A stretch of DNA of 64,000 bases from Chaenocephalus aceratus (lineage: Eukaryota; Chordata; Actinopteri; Perciformes; Channichthyidae): contig CM043788.1 in assembly GCA_023974075.1 (NCBI GenBank), positions 24,959,412-25,023,411 on the forward strand, given 5' to 3'. Shown here in pieces: positions 1 to 14,779 of the stretch; position 1 is the stretch's first letter, and the number at the start of each line of letters is the position of its first letter. A program made the position numbers and the translations under genes. Under the pieces are notes generated by a model that saw only the letters and a list, made by a program, of their open reading frames with translations, was not told where the DNA came from and ran no database searches.

Positions 1-72
1 ATTTGTAAATATGACAACGACAGATCTCTTATTGTGAATAAAGGAAGTTTTATCACAGGAGTCAAATCAATC

Positions 73-3689
<3,617 letters not shown>

Positions 3690-3778
3690 GTAAGAGGATA
3701 GAGGCAGTCAGAGAGGTAACACACTTGTGCAATTATTGGGTTACTATTTTTACCTAATCTACCGCTCGCTGTCTGTAG

Positions 3779-3823
3779 ACTCTGGCCCTGGTTATGCTGG
3801 CTACTGGAGCTCTAATCTCACTT
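3779..3823 (+). CDS. mfsd12: mfsd12 exon 4, 5' part before the LINE
   Basis: A gtctgtag acceptor at 3771-3778 opens a phase-0 exon of 15 codons, TLALVMLATGALISL. This aligns without gaps to the human segment remembered as NLSLLVVGVGAVFSL, the start of the seventh membrane helix. The sequence then changes abruptly to LINE sequence at 3824. In the host frame the LINE adds 16 codons and then TGA at 3872-3874. Confidence 0.8.
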
Positions 3824-6800
3824 TCGCGAAGTTTGCTGGTGACTCTAGAACAGCTGACAATGTATGTGTGTTGATTAAGAGGAAAAGGTGCTTGGTATTT
3901 TTATTGTTGTTACTATCAGGAAATGTACAGCCAAATCCAGGTCCACCTAGCAGTATTAGTCAAATAGCTACTCCTGCTGATCTTATATCTAGATCTGGGC
4001 TAGGTTTAATTCATTTAAATGTGCGTAGTCTGTTACCTAAATTAGATTTTGTCCGTATTTGGGCGAGTTCGACTGATGCTGATGTCATTGTCTTATCAGA
4101 AACGTGGCTAGATAAATCACTTTTGGCCTCTGACATTTACATAAATGGTTACAGTGTATATCGTACTGACCGGCCTAAAAAAGGTGGTGGCGTTGCCATT
4201 TATGTGAAAAATAAGTTTTGTGTAACCAATATGGTTTCCAAATCTGTTAGTAAACAGCTAGAATTTTTAGCCGTGAATATTGAGGTAACAAAGGGTCAAC
4301 AGGTCATGGTGGTGGGCTGCTACAGGGCCCCTTCGGCTGTCAAGGACTCTTTATCGTCATTGGCAAAACTGTTATCACAACTTTCCTACCAGGAAATAGT
4401 GCTGCTTGGTGATTTTAATTGGGACTGGTTAACTTCTGTGTCAGAGGATTTTAAAAACCTGTGTACCTCTTTGAATTTTACCCAGATTATAGACAGTCTT
4501 ACTCGCCCAAATATTAAGTCCCCAAATAAATCCTCCTTAATTGATCTAATTTTAACAAATGTTCCACATAAATACTCATCTGTGGGAGTATTTGCTAATG
4601 ATGTGAGTGACCACTGTGTTGTAGCCACAATTAGGGACACTAAGGTCCAAAAGGTTAAACCACGTATCATCACAAAGAGAGACAAAAAACACTTTGTGGA
4701 GCAGGGTTTTTTACATGATCTGTTTGATTTTGATTGGGGTAAAATCAATCTGTGTGCTGATGTAGAAACTGCATGGTCTTATTTTTATCTTGGTTTTATG
4801 AAAATTATAGATAGACATGCACCTCTGCGTAAATTTAGAGTGAAGGGACGAAACAATCCCTGGTTTTCTGCTAAGCTGTCCAGTCTCCTTCATGAGAGAA
4901 ATAATGCTTGGGCTAAGGCTAGGAAATCAGGCTCAGAGGTAGAATGGCTACGTTTTAGGCAGCTAAGAAATAGCTTCACATCTCAAATAAAAAGTGCTAA
5001 ATCAAAGTACTATTTGTCAGTTACCACAGAAAACCTGAATAATCCTAGGAAATTTTGGAAAGCCATAAAATCGATTTCCACTGGTGATATCCCAAATGAG
5101 CTACCTCCGTGCCTTACCACAGCATCTGGCACTATATCAGACAGGGCTACTATGCTCAATTGCTTTAATAAGCATTTTGTGTCTTGTGGCTCTATGTTTG
5201 ATTCTGTCACTGACTGTACTTCTGCTTCTGTGAACGCTCCAATCATTGACTCTGAACAATGTGGTCTGGAAAACCCTTTCAGTTTTACTCCTTTAACTAT
5301 TGGTATTGTTCATGAAGCATTATCCAAGTTAGATCCTAGGAAACCGGCTGGCCCGGACAACTTAGAACCTTTCTTTTTAAAGATAGCTGCAGATTTTATT
5401 GCTCCACCTCTTACTTCTCTTTTTAACCTCTCCCTCAGCACAAATGCAATTCCAAAAGTATGGAAGTCTGCTTATGTCTTGCCTTTACTGAAAGGAGGGG
5501 AGGCAACTATTTTAAATAACTATAGGCCAATCTCTAAATTGTCAGTTCTGGCTAAGGTGCTCGAACGACTTGTGAGTGAACAAGTAAAGGAGTTTTTATC
5601 TATAAATGATATCCTGTCTAAACATCAGTCAGGCTTCAGAAAGAAACACAGCACCATCATTGCCACAATGAAAGTGGTAAATGACATTACTAGTATTTTA
5701 GATAATAAGCAGAGTTGTGCAGCTCTGTTTATTGACCTTTCCAAAGCGTTTGACACCGTTGATCATCGCATTTTAAAGCAGAGGCTACTCAGTATTGGCC
5801 TATCCAGCCTTGCAGTGGGGTGGTTTGTGAACTACCTCTCTGAAAGGTCCCAATGTGTTCATTTTGATGGACTGTCTTCTGAGTGGTTAAACATTTCTAA
5901 TGGTGTACCACAAGGTTCTGTTTTAGGACCACTTTTATTCTCCATATATATTAACAGCATAGGTGATAATGTGGATGAAGCTACTTTACATTTTTATGCG
6001 GATGATACTGTGATGTATTGTGCAGGTCCCTCCATTAAAGAGGCTGTTGTTAAATTACAGGCTGTTTTTAACACTATTCAGACTCAGCTCTCTGAATTAA
6101 AGCTTCTTTTAAATGTGGATAAAACCAAGGTAATGCTCTTTTCAAAAGCAAAAAAGACACCAGAGCCTGTTTTGGATATTGTAACTACGCAAGGAACAAA
6201 ACTTGAAGTTGTTGCCCGTTACAAATACCTTGGTATCTGGCTTGATGATTGTCTCTCTTTTAAACTTCATGTCAATAACCTGCTAAAAAAAACTGAGGGT
6301 TAGGCTAGGGTTCTTTTTCAGAAACAAGTCCTGTTTCTCGCTTGAGGCCAGGAAAAGGCTAGTCACTGTGACCTTTTTACCTGTGCTGGACTATGGGGAT
6401 CTGATGTATATGAATGCACCTGCCAATTGCCTGGTCAAGTTAGATGCTGCGTATCACAGTGCACTGAGATTTGTGACAAACTGTAAAGCATTAACCCATC
6501 ACTGTACCCTGTATGCAAGGGCTGGTTTGCTTTCACTAACTGTACGGAGGCTCAGTCACTGGTACATTTTTATATACAAAGCCATGTTAGGGAAACTTCC
6601 ATCTTATATTTGCTCCCTGATCTCTCGGAGAATTGTAAGTGGCTACTGCCTGAGATCGAATGCAGTGGTTTTATTAAATGTGCCAACTGCTAGGACTGTC
6701 TTAGGGAAGACAGCTTTTAGATGCGCAGCTCCTCTGTCTTGGAATAGTCTGCAAATTAAATGGAAACTGAACAATCTGGTGCCACTAAATGTTTTTAAAG

Positions 6801-6853
6801 CTCGGTTGGATGCTAGTCAATCCGAAGCTATTGGTACCTGCTTATGTGGATAA
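3824..6853 (+). CDS. LINE endonuclease/reverse transcriptase ORF, frameshifted once
   Basis: The open frame is uninterrupted to the TAG at 6301-6303. It then continues after a one-base shift in the A8 run at 6285-6292 and runs to 6853. Order: a short hydrophobic leader (CLVFLLLLLSG), a 2A-like motif GNVQPNPGP at 3919-3945, then endonuclease, reverse transcriptase and a C-terminal domain with VLDYGDLMY and GKTAFRCAAPLSWNSL. Apart from the homopolymer shift no other break is seen. This points to a young copy, or to a base-calling error in the homopolymer of an intact copy. Confidence 0.8.
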
Positions 6854-7000
6854 TTATGTAAATGATGCTGTATGATGTCCTTTTGTTGTTCTGTTTATGT
6901 TTCATGTGGAACTACTTGAGCAGGTCTCCCTTGAAAAAGAGATCAATGATCTCAATGGGATTTATCTGTATAAATAAAGGTTTGAAATTAAATGAAATGT
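3824..7000 (+). mobile_element. Near-complete CR1/L2/Rex1-group LINE inside mfsd12 exon 4
   Basis: A non-LTR retrotransposon in the same orientation as mfsd12. One long frame covers an apurinic endonuclease (LNVRS, SETW, KGGGVAIY, CYRAP, GDFN, SDHC) followed by reverse transcriptase ([32 protein letters not shown] with the catalytic Asp pair). The frame is lost at an A8 run, 6285-6292, and resumes in another frame with the usual C-terminal region up to a stop at 6851-6853. That is one apparent indel. The 3' end is short and A/T-rich, with an aataaa-like end at 6971-6977 (tataaataaagg), and the last LINE base before host sequence is at about 7000-7010. There is no obvious target-site duplication. 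The ORF has no ATG inside the element before the endonuclease, so it may be 5' truncated. Exact clade not settled. Confidence 0.85.
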
Positions 7001-7010
7001 ATCCTCTATG

Positions 7011-7151
7011 GTATTCCACATCGGTACTAAAGAGGAGGTGACTGATTCAAGGAGTGAAAATCAGAGGATCCTACCGTCAACCTCGCAGGAAGAGTCGCCT
7101 GGTCTTGTGTTTCAGTGGAAGCATTGGCTGAAGGAGCCGTCCTTCTACCAG
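7011..7151 (+). CDS. mfsd12: mfsd12 exon 4, 3' part after the LINE
   Basis: This stretch has no splice acceptor in front of it but reads on in the mfsd12 frame: VFHIGTKEEV at the start and WKHWLKEPSFYQ at the end, closed by a gtgagt donor. Human MFSD12 reads LFHLGTRE directly after FSL, so 3779-3823 plus 7011-7151 rebuilds one 186-nt, phase 0-0 exon with nothing missing. Confidence 0.85.
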
Positions 7152-7593
7152 GTGAGTCCAAAATCTGAGCGGCTGATTTTTGTTTGTGAATGTACTTTCA
7201 TAACCTGATCCATTAGCTTACATTCATTGCTCTATGTTGTGAAGTCTGCATTCATATTAGTTAAAGTTACACTTGCATTATTAGGTATTGCAGAATTTTT
7301 AAATTAAGCAAATCTAAACTTCGTCAAACGTGACTGATTTTGGCTCGACGTCAAATCTCAAAATAGTACGATCACTGACCAAATTAACAACTCCAATGCA
7401 AAAAAACACTGAATGTCTTGTTAATTTGCGATGCAGTAAGATTAAAGAGTGTTCCAAACAATTTTTATATTTCCTAGAAAAAGAGTAAAAACCAAAAAAA
7501 TGAATGAGTATAAAATGTGAAGCTGTGTATGCATACATTCAAAATGCTTAACACAAATGTCAAATCTGTTTTCTTTGTTGGATTTTGCACCAG

Positions 7594-9222
7594 GTGGCTT
7601 TTCTGCACATGTGCACCAGGTTAATAGTCAACTTATCCCAGACCTACATCTCAGTTTACCTCACCAACTCACTGATGTTACCAAAGGTAAGATTACACAA
7701 CTAATTATGTGAATTAACGTCCGTGTAGAAAATAAATAAAAAATGTCCTCTCTCTTCAGAACTACATTGCCATCATACCTCTAGTGATGTATGTCAGCGG
7801 CTTCGTTTGCTCTCTGGTTATGAAACCAGTCAGCAAGCGCATGGGAATCAGTGTGAGTCTCTACCTAACAAGATATATGTAACAACTCTGTTAACATGTT
7901 AGCCATAACTTTAGTTTTATTAACTCATGTCTGTTGCATGATACATTTGTGATTTGAGAGAAAGGTTGTATTGAAATTATGAATGTGTTTTGTCTCAGAT
8001 TACCTATTTGGTCGGCCTGTTGTTGGTAGTTGGCTTCGCCGTCTGGGTGCTTGTAGACAAGAGCATGGGAGCTGAGACGATCTACGGAGCTGCTGTGCTG
8101 CTGGGAGCCAGTTCAGCCTCGATCCTGGTCATGTCCCTGTCCATGACGGCCACTCTCATCGGGGAGCAGACGGTAGGGAACCAACAGCACTTTATAGCTT
8201 TGTAGAAGAGTCCACAAGGTCCACAAATAATGAATTCCTCCTATATCCATAATATCTGTTGATATCAAAAGGCTGATATTTCTTATTCCTCCGTCATAAA
8301 GCAATGGTTCTCAACAATTTCAGTTAGCGACCCCCACAAAAATAGTCATGTTGGTGTAAGCGCTCATGTAAATCTACTGATTGTTCATAAACTGTCTGCA
8401 CATGTAGTGGTAAATGCAATAATGTGTGACTTCTGCTCGAGTAACATTTGCTTAACAGCCAGATGAATAAGGAAATAAGAGAGCACTTCATTAATTTGAA
8501 TTGGTTTTGACTAGTTTTAAAGATTTACACAACCAAAGGGGCTTGGGGATTGAGGACATAAACAGGATGGGAAAGTTGAAGTAGTGAGAGGGAGACATTG
8601 TTAGTGCTGATCATGTCTTGGGATTTGTTGGCCAAAGAAAATAGAATAATGCTAATCCATCAGAAAACAAATATTTAAAATCACATGCCATTTCAGAAGT
8701 AAATACAAAAGTCAGTTTTACTTTGAGGTTTAGGTTCAAGAGAAATGATTTCTAGATGCATCTCGTCACAAGGCCAAACACAAACAGATCCCTTCTTGTT
8801 TAAAATGTCACGTCATAATGGGTCAACCATGCAGTCACAGGAGAGTTAATAACTGAGGATCTTCAGTGTACTAAACCTGTGTTTTTATACTAAGAATATT
8901 TAACCAGTCCGTTCATTCTGGTGCCACCCGTCCCGATCACAGTCATGTTGGAGGAAGCTTTTGTAAAGCTGTCAGCTGTGAAATTAAATGGGAGGGTTTG
9001 TAGTTGTTGGTTTGCATCAGAGCACTTTTTACTGCCTCTCATCCTTTTTCACTCACTCTGAAAATAATCGAATGTATGTTTTATTCACAGAGATATAATA
9101 ATCTCCAAAATCTTTCCTGTTTGGCAGGGAAGTGCAGACTTTGTTTATGGATCAATGAGCCTCACAGACAAGTTGGCAAATGGTCTTGGTGTCCTCCTCA
9201 TCCAAAGTACACGGCCATGTGG
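7594..9222 (+). CDS. mfsd12: mfsd12 coding exons 5-8
   Basis: Exons 7594-7686, 7760-7852, 7999-8172 and 9128-9222, each with GT-AG borders. They encode [20 protein letters not shown], then [20 protein letters not shown], then the [20 protein letters not shown] to TATLIGEQT segment, then [20 protein letters not shown]. All are in frame and free of stops, so purifying selection probably lasted until recently. Intron 7 (8173-9127) shows a degraded hAT-like start near 8300 (ggttctcaac followed by gcgaccccc) and otherwise nothing that I recognise. Confidence 0.87.
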
Positions 9223-9430
9223 GTGAGTCTCTCCTCTGCCATTTAGAAGACCTTTCAACTGATTCTATGAAAACGTTTGAAGGAAGCTGCAGTAAAGGAC
9301 AAGGCCCTTCACTACAGACTGATAAACCACTGTCTGTTTTTACTTCCCAAATATGACAGCTGTTTTACATGTGAATGGTCTCACAGTCCCTTAAAGCTGC
9401 AGTTCTTCACCTTTTTTCGCTAGTGGACCC

Positions 9431-9903
9431 TTAAAGTGGACCTATCATGCTATATTTGAATAATATATTGTAGGGCCATACCTATATAAAACATGTCTGC
9501 AAATTTTCTTTTTCAAAATACCAAACAGATCACGCATTTTAGCCATGCCTCATTTCGTTCCATTTGCTCTTTTTTAGCCCTGTTTTTGCAAGGGCTGAAT
9601 CTGTGAGAAGTCTTCTTCGCTGCTTTTGTGGCAGACTACAGCGTCGAACGGCAATGACCGTAGCTGTCTCCTCCTGACAGGTGGAGAGTTGCCCATATAG
9701 GCGGAGCTCCTTGTTTCTGACGTCAGAGATATTTCGAATCTGTATCAGATCCGTTGCAGCCCCGCTTTTAGAGATCAGGGTATGGAGGAAAAGAGAGAGG
9801 GTTGTGTTTTCTGACACTTGGTTAGTTCCCTGACACACCGGGGACACATATTCATGTGTAAAAGACGTACAAAAGTGCATTTTGCATAATAGGTCCCCTT
9901 TAA
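9431..9903. mobile_element. TTAA-flanked MITE (piggyBac-like ends)
   Basis: Starts ttaaagtggacctatcatgc and ends gcataataggtcccctttaa: imperfect 20-bp terminal inverted repeats that include TTAA at both ends. No transposase frame. It lies in mfsd12 intron 8. A copy lacking the left end is at 11480-11880 through the tandem duplication. Assignment to piggyBac rests only on the TTAA termini. Confidence 0.65.
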
Positions 9904-10527
9904 GTTGAAGCAATATCTCCTTGTAGTAAATAAATATGCCTTTATGTAGCGGAATTTCGTTTTTTTCTTAAGCCTTGTAACATACAGTACAGTATAAAAC
10001 TAAAAAAGGCAATTTGAGAGCGCAGACATCTTTCAAGGTAGTTTCCGCAAGTGAAAGTCAAAAGTCAACACTGGTCTTTAAGTTAATTTGAAGTTTATGT
10101 GTCTTTATCTGGCCTTAGCTATAGTACAGTATCACCACAACACAGCGGTTTAATTAAGGACATCATTGTCTATGAACTTGCAGTAAGGAATAACAGTTTG
10201 TCATTTGAGAATGAGTAAAGCAGCATTTCTTAAAGATGTGAATGTTTCAATCACAGTATCCTCTCTGTGATTCAGATCCGTTCCAAAATGTAATGGGTTC
10301 TTTCTCGACCCGTGCTTCACATTTCCAACGTCTGGCCAAATGGAAATTAATCAACAGTAAACAGAAACCATGACCTCCTAGGCTCAGTCAATAACATATT
10401 TGTTAAGATGTGAAACGATCCAAGCGGCTTTATTAATTGCTGTTGTGTCTACTTACATCTTAGCTGTTCTTTTATGTCAAAGTTTTACAAAAGCTTCACC
10501 CATTGTCTTTTTCTTTCTCTCTAACAG

Positions 10528-10637
10528 CACAGAGGCCTACTGCCCAGACTGCATTTGGTTTTATCGTGACATCATGGTGTCGGTAACCGGGGGCGTGGGC
10601 GTGGCTGCAGCACTCAAAATCTGCACTACACTGATTG
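10528..10637 (+). CDS. mfsd12: mfsd12 exon 9, first copy
   Basis: A 110-nt exon after a ctaacag acceptor, encoding [16 protein letters not shown] and [18 protein letters not shown]. It joins exon 8 in phase 2. It lies in the first unit of the tandem duplication and carries Tyr where the second copy has Cys. Human MFSD12 has a Cys-Cys pair here, so the Tyr is probably the derived state. Confidence 0.85.
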
Positions 10638-11217
10638 GTAATGATTGTCTCATACCTGTGCACACAGAGAAAACACACTTTCCATAGATTTAATAACCGT
10701 ACATAATATTGTCGTAGAGGCATGTGTTTAATCCTAGATCTTTCTTCAGATGTTTCTGTTTAAATCCAGTATTATAATATCAACTGAATACAAAGCACAT
10801 TTGTATTTAAGGTCTTACGATTGAAAAGCTTTTAAAATATTTTGACATCATGTACTTGATCATTTTTGTTCTAATTATTTTGAATCTTGGAAAGAAACTT
10901 TGCTGCTGGACAAGGGAAATGGTGTGGGGATAAGGCTATGCTACCACCTAGTGTATGAATTTGTAACTACAGTGCTTTCCCTCGAGGTTCGTGCAGGTTT
11001 TTAAGGAAAACACTACAGGCTAAAACCTAGTATCTTTAATGAACTGATCAATTCTGAGATTTCGGGCTATATTGTTTCCATAGCACCTCCTTCAGACTAT
11101 AAACAGCACCTCCTTGAAAATAAACATCCAAAATACACATTGATGTCTAATGTCTATATTTTTTAACTGTGTTCGTTTGTATCAGTAGATGTCTCCTAAT
11201 GTAGCTGTTCAAAACAA

Positions 11218-11474
11218 CAGATAAAGCCAGAAATCTAGGTGTAGTCATGGACTCTGACCTGAGTTTCAACAGTCACATTAACACAGTTACTAAATCAGCC
11301 TACTATCACCTAAAGAACATATCTAGGATTAAAAGACTGATGTCACAGCAGGATTTGGAAAAACTTGTCCATGCCTTTATCTTCAGTAGACTCGACTACT
11401 GCAATGGTGTCTTCACAGGTCTCACTAAAAAATATATTAGAAAGCTGCAGCTGATTCAGAACGCCGCTGCTCGA
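11218..11474 (+). mobile_element. L2 3'-region fragment, first copy
   Basis: Encodes part of the C-terminal region of an L2 reverse transcriptase (MDSDLSFNSHINTVTKSAYY and SRLDYCNGVFTGLTKKYI). It is cut at 11474 by the tandem-duplication junction. Confidence 0.8.
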
Positions 11475-12504
11475 ACGGTATTTTCTTTTTCAAAATACCA
11501 AACAGATCACGCATTTTAGCCATGCCTCATTTCGTTCCATTTGCTCTTTTTTAGCCCTGTTTTTGCAAGGGCTGAATCTGTGAGAAGTCTTCTTCGCTGC
11601 TTTTGTGGCAGACTACAGCGTCGAACGGCAATGACCGTAGCTGTCTCCTCCTGACAGGTGGAGAGTTGCCCATATAGGCGGAGCTCCTTGTTTCTGACGT
11701 CAGAGATATTTCGAATCTGTATCAGATCCGTTGCAGCCCCGCTTTTAGAGATCAGGGTATGGAGGAAAAGAGAGAGGGTTGTGTTTTCTGACACTTGGTT
11801 AGTTCCCTGACACACCGGGGACACATATTCATGTGTAAAAGACGTACAAAAGTGCATTTTGCATAATAGGTCCCCTTTAAGTTGAAGCAATATCTCCTTG
11901 TAGTAAATAAATATGCCTTTATGTAGCGGAATTTCGTTTTTTTCTTAAGCCTTGTAACATACAGTACAGTATAAAACTAAAAAAGGCAATTTGAGAGCGC
12001 AGACATCTTTCAAGGTAGTTTCCGCAAGTGAAAGTCAAAAGTCAACACTGGTCTTTAAGTTAATTTGAAGTTTATGTGTCTTTATCTGGCCTTAGCTATA
12101 GTACAGTATCACCACAACACAGCGGTTTAATTAAGGACATCATTGTCTATGAACTTGCAGTAAGGAATAACAGTTTGTCATTTGAGAATGAGTAAAGCAG
12201 CATTTCTTAAAGATGTGAATGTTTCAATCACAGTATCCTCTCTGTGATTCAGATCCGTTCCAAAATGTAATGGGTTCTTTCTCGACCCGTGCTTCACATT
12301 TCCAACGTCTGGCCAAATGGAAATTAATCAACAGTAAACAGAAACCATGACCTCCTAGGCTCAGTCAATAACATATTTGTTAAGATGTGAAACGATCCAA
12401 GCGGCTTTATTAATTGCTGTTGTGTCTACTTACATCTTAGCTGTTCTTTTATGTCAAAGTTTTACAAAAGCTTCACCCATTGTCTTTTTCTTTCTCTCTA
12501 ACAG

Positions 12505-12614
12505 CACAGAGGCCTGCTGCCCAGACTGCATTTGGTTTTATCGTGACATCATGGTGTCGGTAACCGGGGGCGTGGGCGTGGCTGCAGCACTCAAAATCTG
12601 CACTACACTGATTG
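12505..12614 (+). CDS. mfsd12: mfsd12 exon 9, second (tandem) copy
   Basis: Identical to 10528-10637 except for A/G at 12516 (first-copy position 10539), which gives TEACCPDC. Both splice sites are kept. Because 110 is not divisible by three, a transcript containing both copies would shift frame. Confidence 0.83.
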
Positions 12615-14269
12615 GTAATGATTGTCTCATACCTGTGCACACAGAGAAAACACACTTTCCATAGATTTAATAACCGTACATAATATTGTCGTAGAGGCAT
12701 GTGTTTAATCCTAGATCTTTCTTCAGATGTTTCTGTTTAAATCCAGTATTATAATATCAACTGAATACAAAGCACATTTGTATTTAAGGTCTTACGATTG
12801 AAAAGCTTTTAAAATATTTTGACATCATGTACTTGATCATTTTTGTTCTAATTATTTTGAATCTTGGAAAGAAACTTTGCTGCTGGACAAGGGAAATGGT
12901 GTGGGGATAAGGCTATGCTACCACCTAGTGTATGAATTTGTAACTACAGTGCTTTCCCTCGAGGTTCGTGCAGGTTTTTAAGGAAAACACTACAGGCTAA
13001 AACCTAGTATCTTTAATGAACTGATCAATTCTGAGATTTCGGGCTATATTGTTTCCATAGCACCTCCTTCAGACTATAAACAGCACCTCCTTGAAAATAA
13101 ACATCCAAAATACACATTGATGTCTAATGTCTATATTTTTTAACTGTGTTCGTTTGTATCAGTAGATGTCTCCTAATGTAGCTGTTCAAAACAACAGATA
13201 AAGCCAGAAATCTAGGTGTAGTCATGGACTCTGACCTGAGTTTCAACAGTCACATTAACACAGTTACTAAATCAGCCTACTATCACCTAAAGAACATATC
13301 TAGGATTAAAAGACTGATGTCACAGCAGGATTTGGAAAAACTTGTCCATGCCTTTATCTTCAGTAGACTCGACTACTGCAATGGTGTCTTCACAGGTCTC
13401 ACTAAAAAATATATTAGAAAGCTGCAGCTGATTCAGAACGCCGCTGCTCGAGTCCTCACTGACATTAAGAAAGTGGATCACATCACTCCAGTTCTGAAGT
13501 CTTTACACTGGCTTCCTGTGTGTCAAAGAATAGATTTCAAAATATTGCTGCTGGTTTATAAAGCACTGAATGGTTTAGGCCCAAAATACATTACTGACCT
13601 CCTGCTAAATTATGAACCATCCAGATCTCTCAGGTCTTCAGGGACTGTTCAGCTTTCTGTCCCCAGAGTCAGAACTAAACATGGAGAAGCAGCGTTCAGT
13701 TATTATGCTCCAAATATCTGGAACAAACTCCCAGAAACCTGCAGGTCCGCTGCAACTCTGACTACTTTTAAATCCAGGCTGAAGACTTTTCTTTTTGTCG
13801 CTGCTTTTAATTGAACTATTCATATCTTAAACTGCGCTGTAACTCTTACCCATGTATTTTTTCTTTTAATGTTTATTTTATTAGCTTTTCTTTTTTAATG
13901 CTTAATGTCTTTCATTTTTTGTAAAGCACTTTGAATTGCCTTGTGTTGAAAAGTGCTATATAAATAAACTTGCCTTGCCTTGCCTTGCCTCATCTCACAA
14001 AGTTAGAAAAACTCCTCATTTGCATATTTAAACATAACATTGCAATATACTGGTAGCTTTATGGTGATATCTTTAAAGGATGTTTAACCGTATTCAACTG
14101 TTGTTTATTTTCTTCAAACTGAGTAGTACCTACTGTACTTTATGAAAGCTGTACATCACATGGTACATTTATGACCAGATAATATTCTTCAAATATATTC
14201 AGATGTCTAGAATAAATGTAAGAATTCAAGAAATGTAAATGTCGAGGTGATGAGACATATGTTTGTATA
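12615..14269. other. mfsd12 tail to ocln spacer
   Basis: Outside the L2 fragment this stretch has no recognised gene. The mfsd12 terminal exon should lie here or in the copied intron, but no sequence resembling the family's C-terminus was found. A cttcag acceptor at 12721-12727 (copy at 10744-10750) would add only a few codons before a stop. Confidence 0.4.
13195..13990 (+). mobile_element. 5'-truncated L2 LINE
   Basis: Keeps the reverse transcriptase C-terminal part (LHWLPVCQRIDFKILLLVYK, LPETCRSAATLTTFKSRLK), a stop at 13812-13814, a short 3' UTR with gctatataaataaa, and a (TTGCC)n tail ending near 13990. It is the intact version of the fragment at 11218-11474. Confidence 0.82.
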
Positions 14270-14755
14270 CAGTGGTGTAAAGTAACTAAGTTCATTTACT
14301 CAAGTTCTGAACTTAACTACAATTTTGAGATGCTTGTGCTTTACTTGAGTATTTGTTTATACTTTGTATTTCTACTTCACTACAATTTAGAGGTGGATTG
14401 TGTAATTTTACTAGATAGAATATCTTTAGTGACTTTGCAGATTTTGATTAATAATGTGAAATATAATCAACACTTAAATAAGACTTTAGTTACACCTGGA
14501 GTAAATTCACAAACACTCCGCAGTATACATAATTAAAACTAGCTGCAGCTTACCAGCTTTGATAACATCAATAATTATTATCAAAACATATAATATTATT
14601 CTGAAATAGACCAATCTGCACAATGAGTACTTTTTGATGCTGATATACTTTTGTACTTTTACTTCAGTAACATTTTGAATGCAGGACTTTTACTTGTAAC
14701 AGAGTATCTCTACACTCTGGTAGCCTACTTCTACTTTCAAGATCTAAGTCCCTTT
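14270..14755. mobile_element. Tol2/hAT-type MITE remnant upstream of ocln exon 1
   Basis: Begins cagtggtgtaaagtaactaa, a start typical of fish hAT/Tol2-related MITEs. The right end, within tacttttacttgtaac-like sequence, is not sharply defined and no clean 8-bp duplication was found. Confidence 0.5.
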
Positions 14756-14779
14756 ATGTATGCTCTCTGTAAACCGCAG

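Larger units (their letters stand above)
9503..13451 (+). repeat. 1.97 kb near-identical tandem duplication
   Basis: Unit 1 is 9503-11474 and unit 2 is 11480-13451, a constant offset of 1977 with no indel seen. I found a single substitution (10539 versus 12516). Between the units lie five bases (acggt) that belong to neither. The left breakpoint is inside a TTAA-type MITE and the right breakpoint is inside an L2 remnant. Each unit holds most of the MITE, mfsd12 exon 9 and the start of the L2 fragment. It is either a very young duplication or an assembly duplicate. Confidence 0.9.

Noticed and set aside
3727..3823. Extension of the LINE frame to 3727 as the true LINE start
   Set aside because: 3727-3778 is mfsd12 intron and 3779-3823 is mfsd12 exon in another frame. 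The first codon is GTG and the LINE homology begins at about 3824.
4386..5246. Minus-strand frames inside the LINE
   Set aside because: Antisense shadows of the reverse transcriptase frame.
7001..7017. Target-site duplication for the LINE in mfsd12
   Set aside because: atcctctatggtattcc was compared with the left flank ctctaatctcactt. The resemblance is partial only and not a direct repeat.
9539..9913. 124-codon minus-strand frame, repeated at 11516-11890
   Set aside because: It lies on a non-coding MITE, and its repetition comes from the tandem duplication, not from a gene family.
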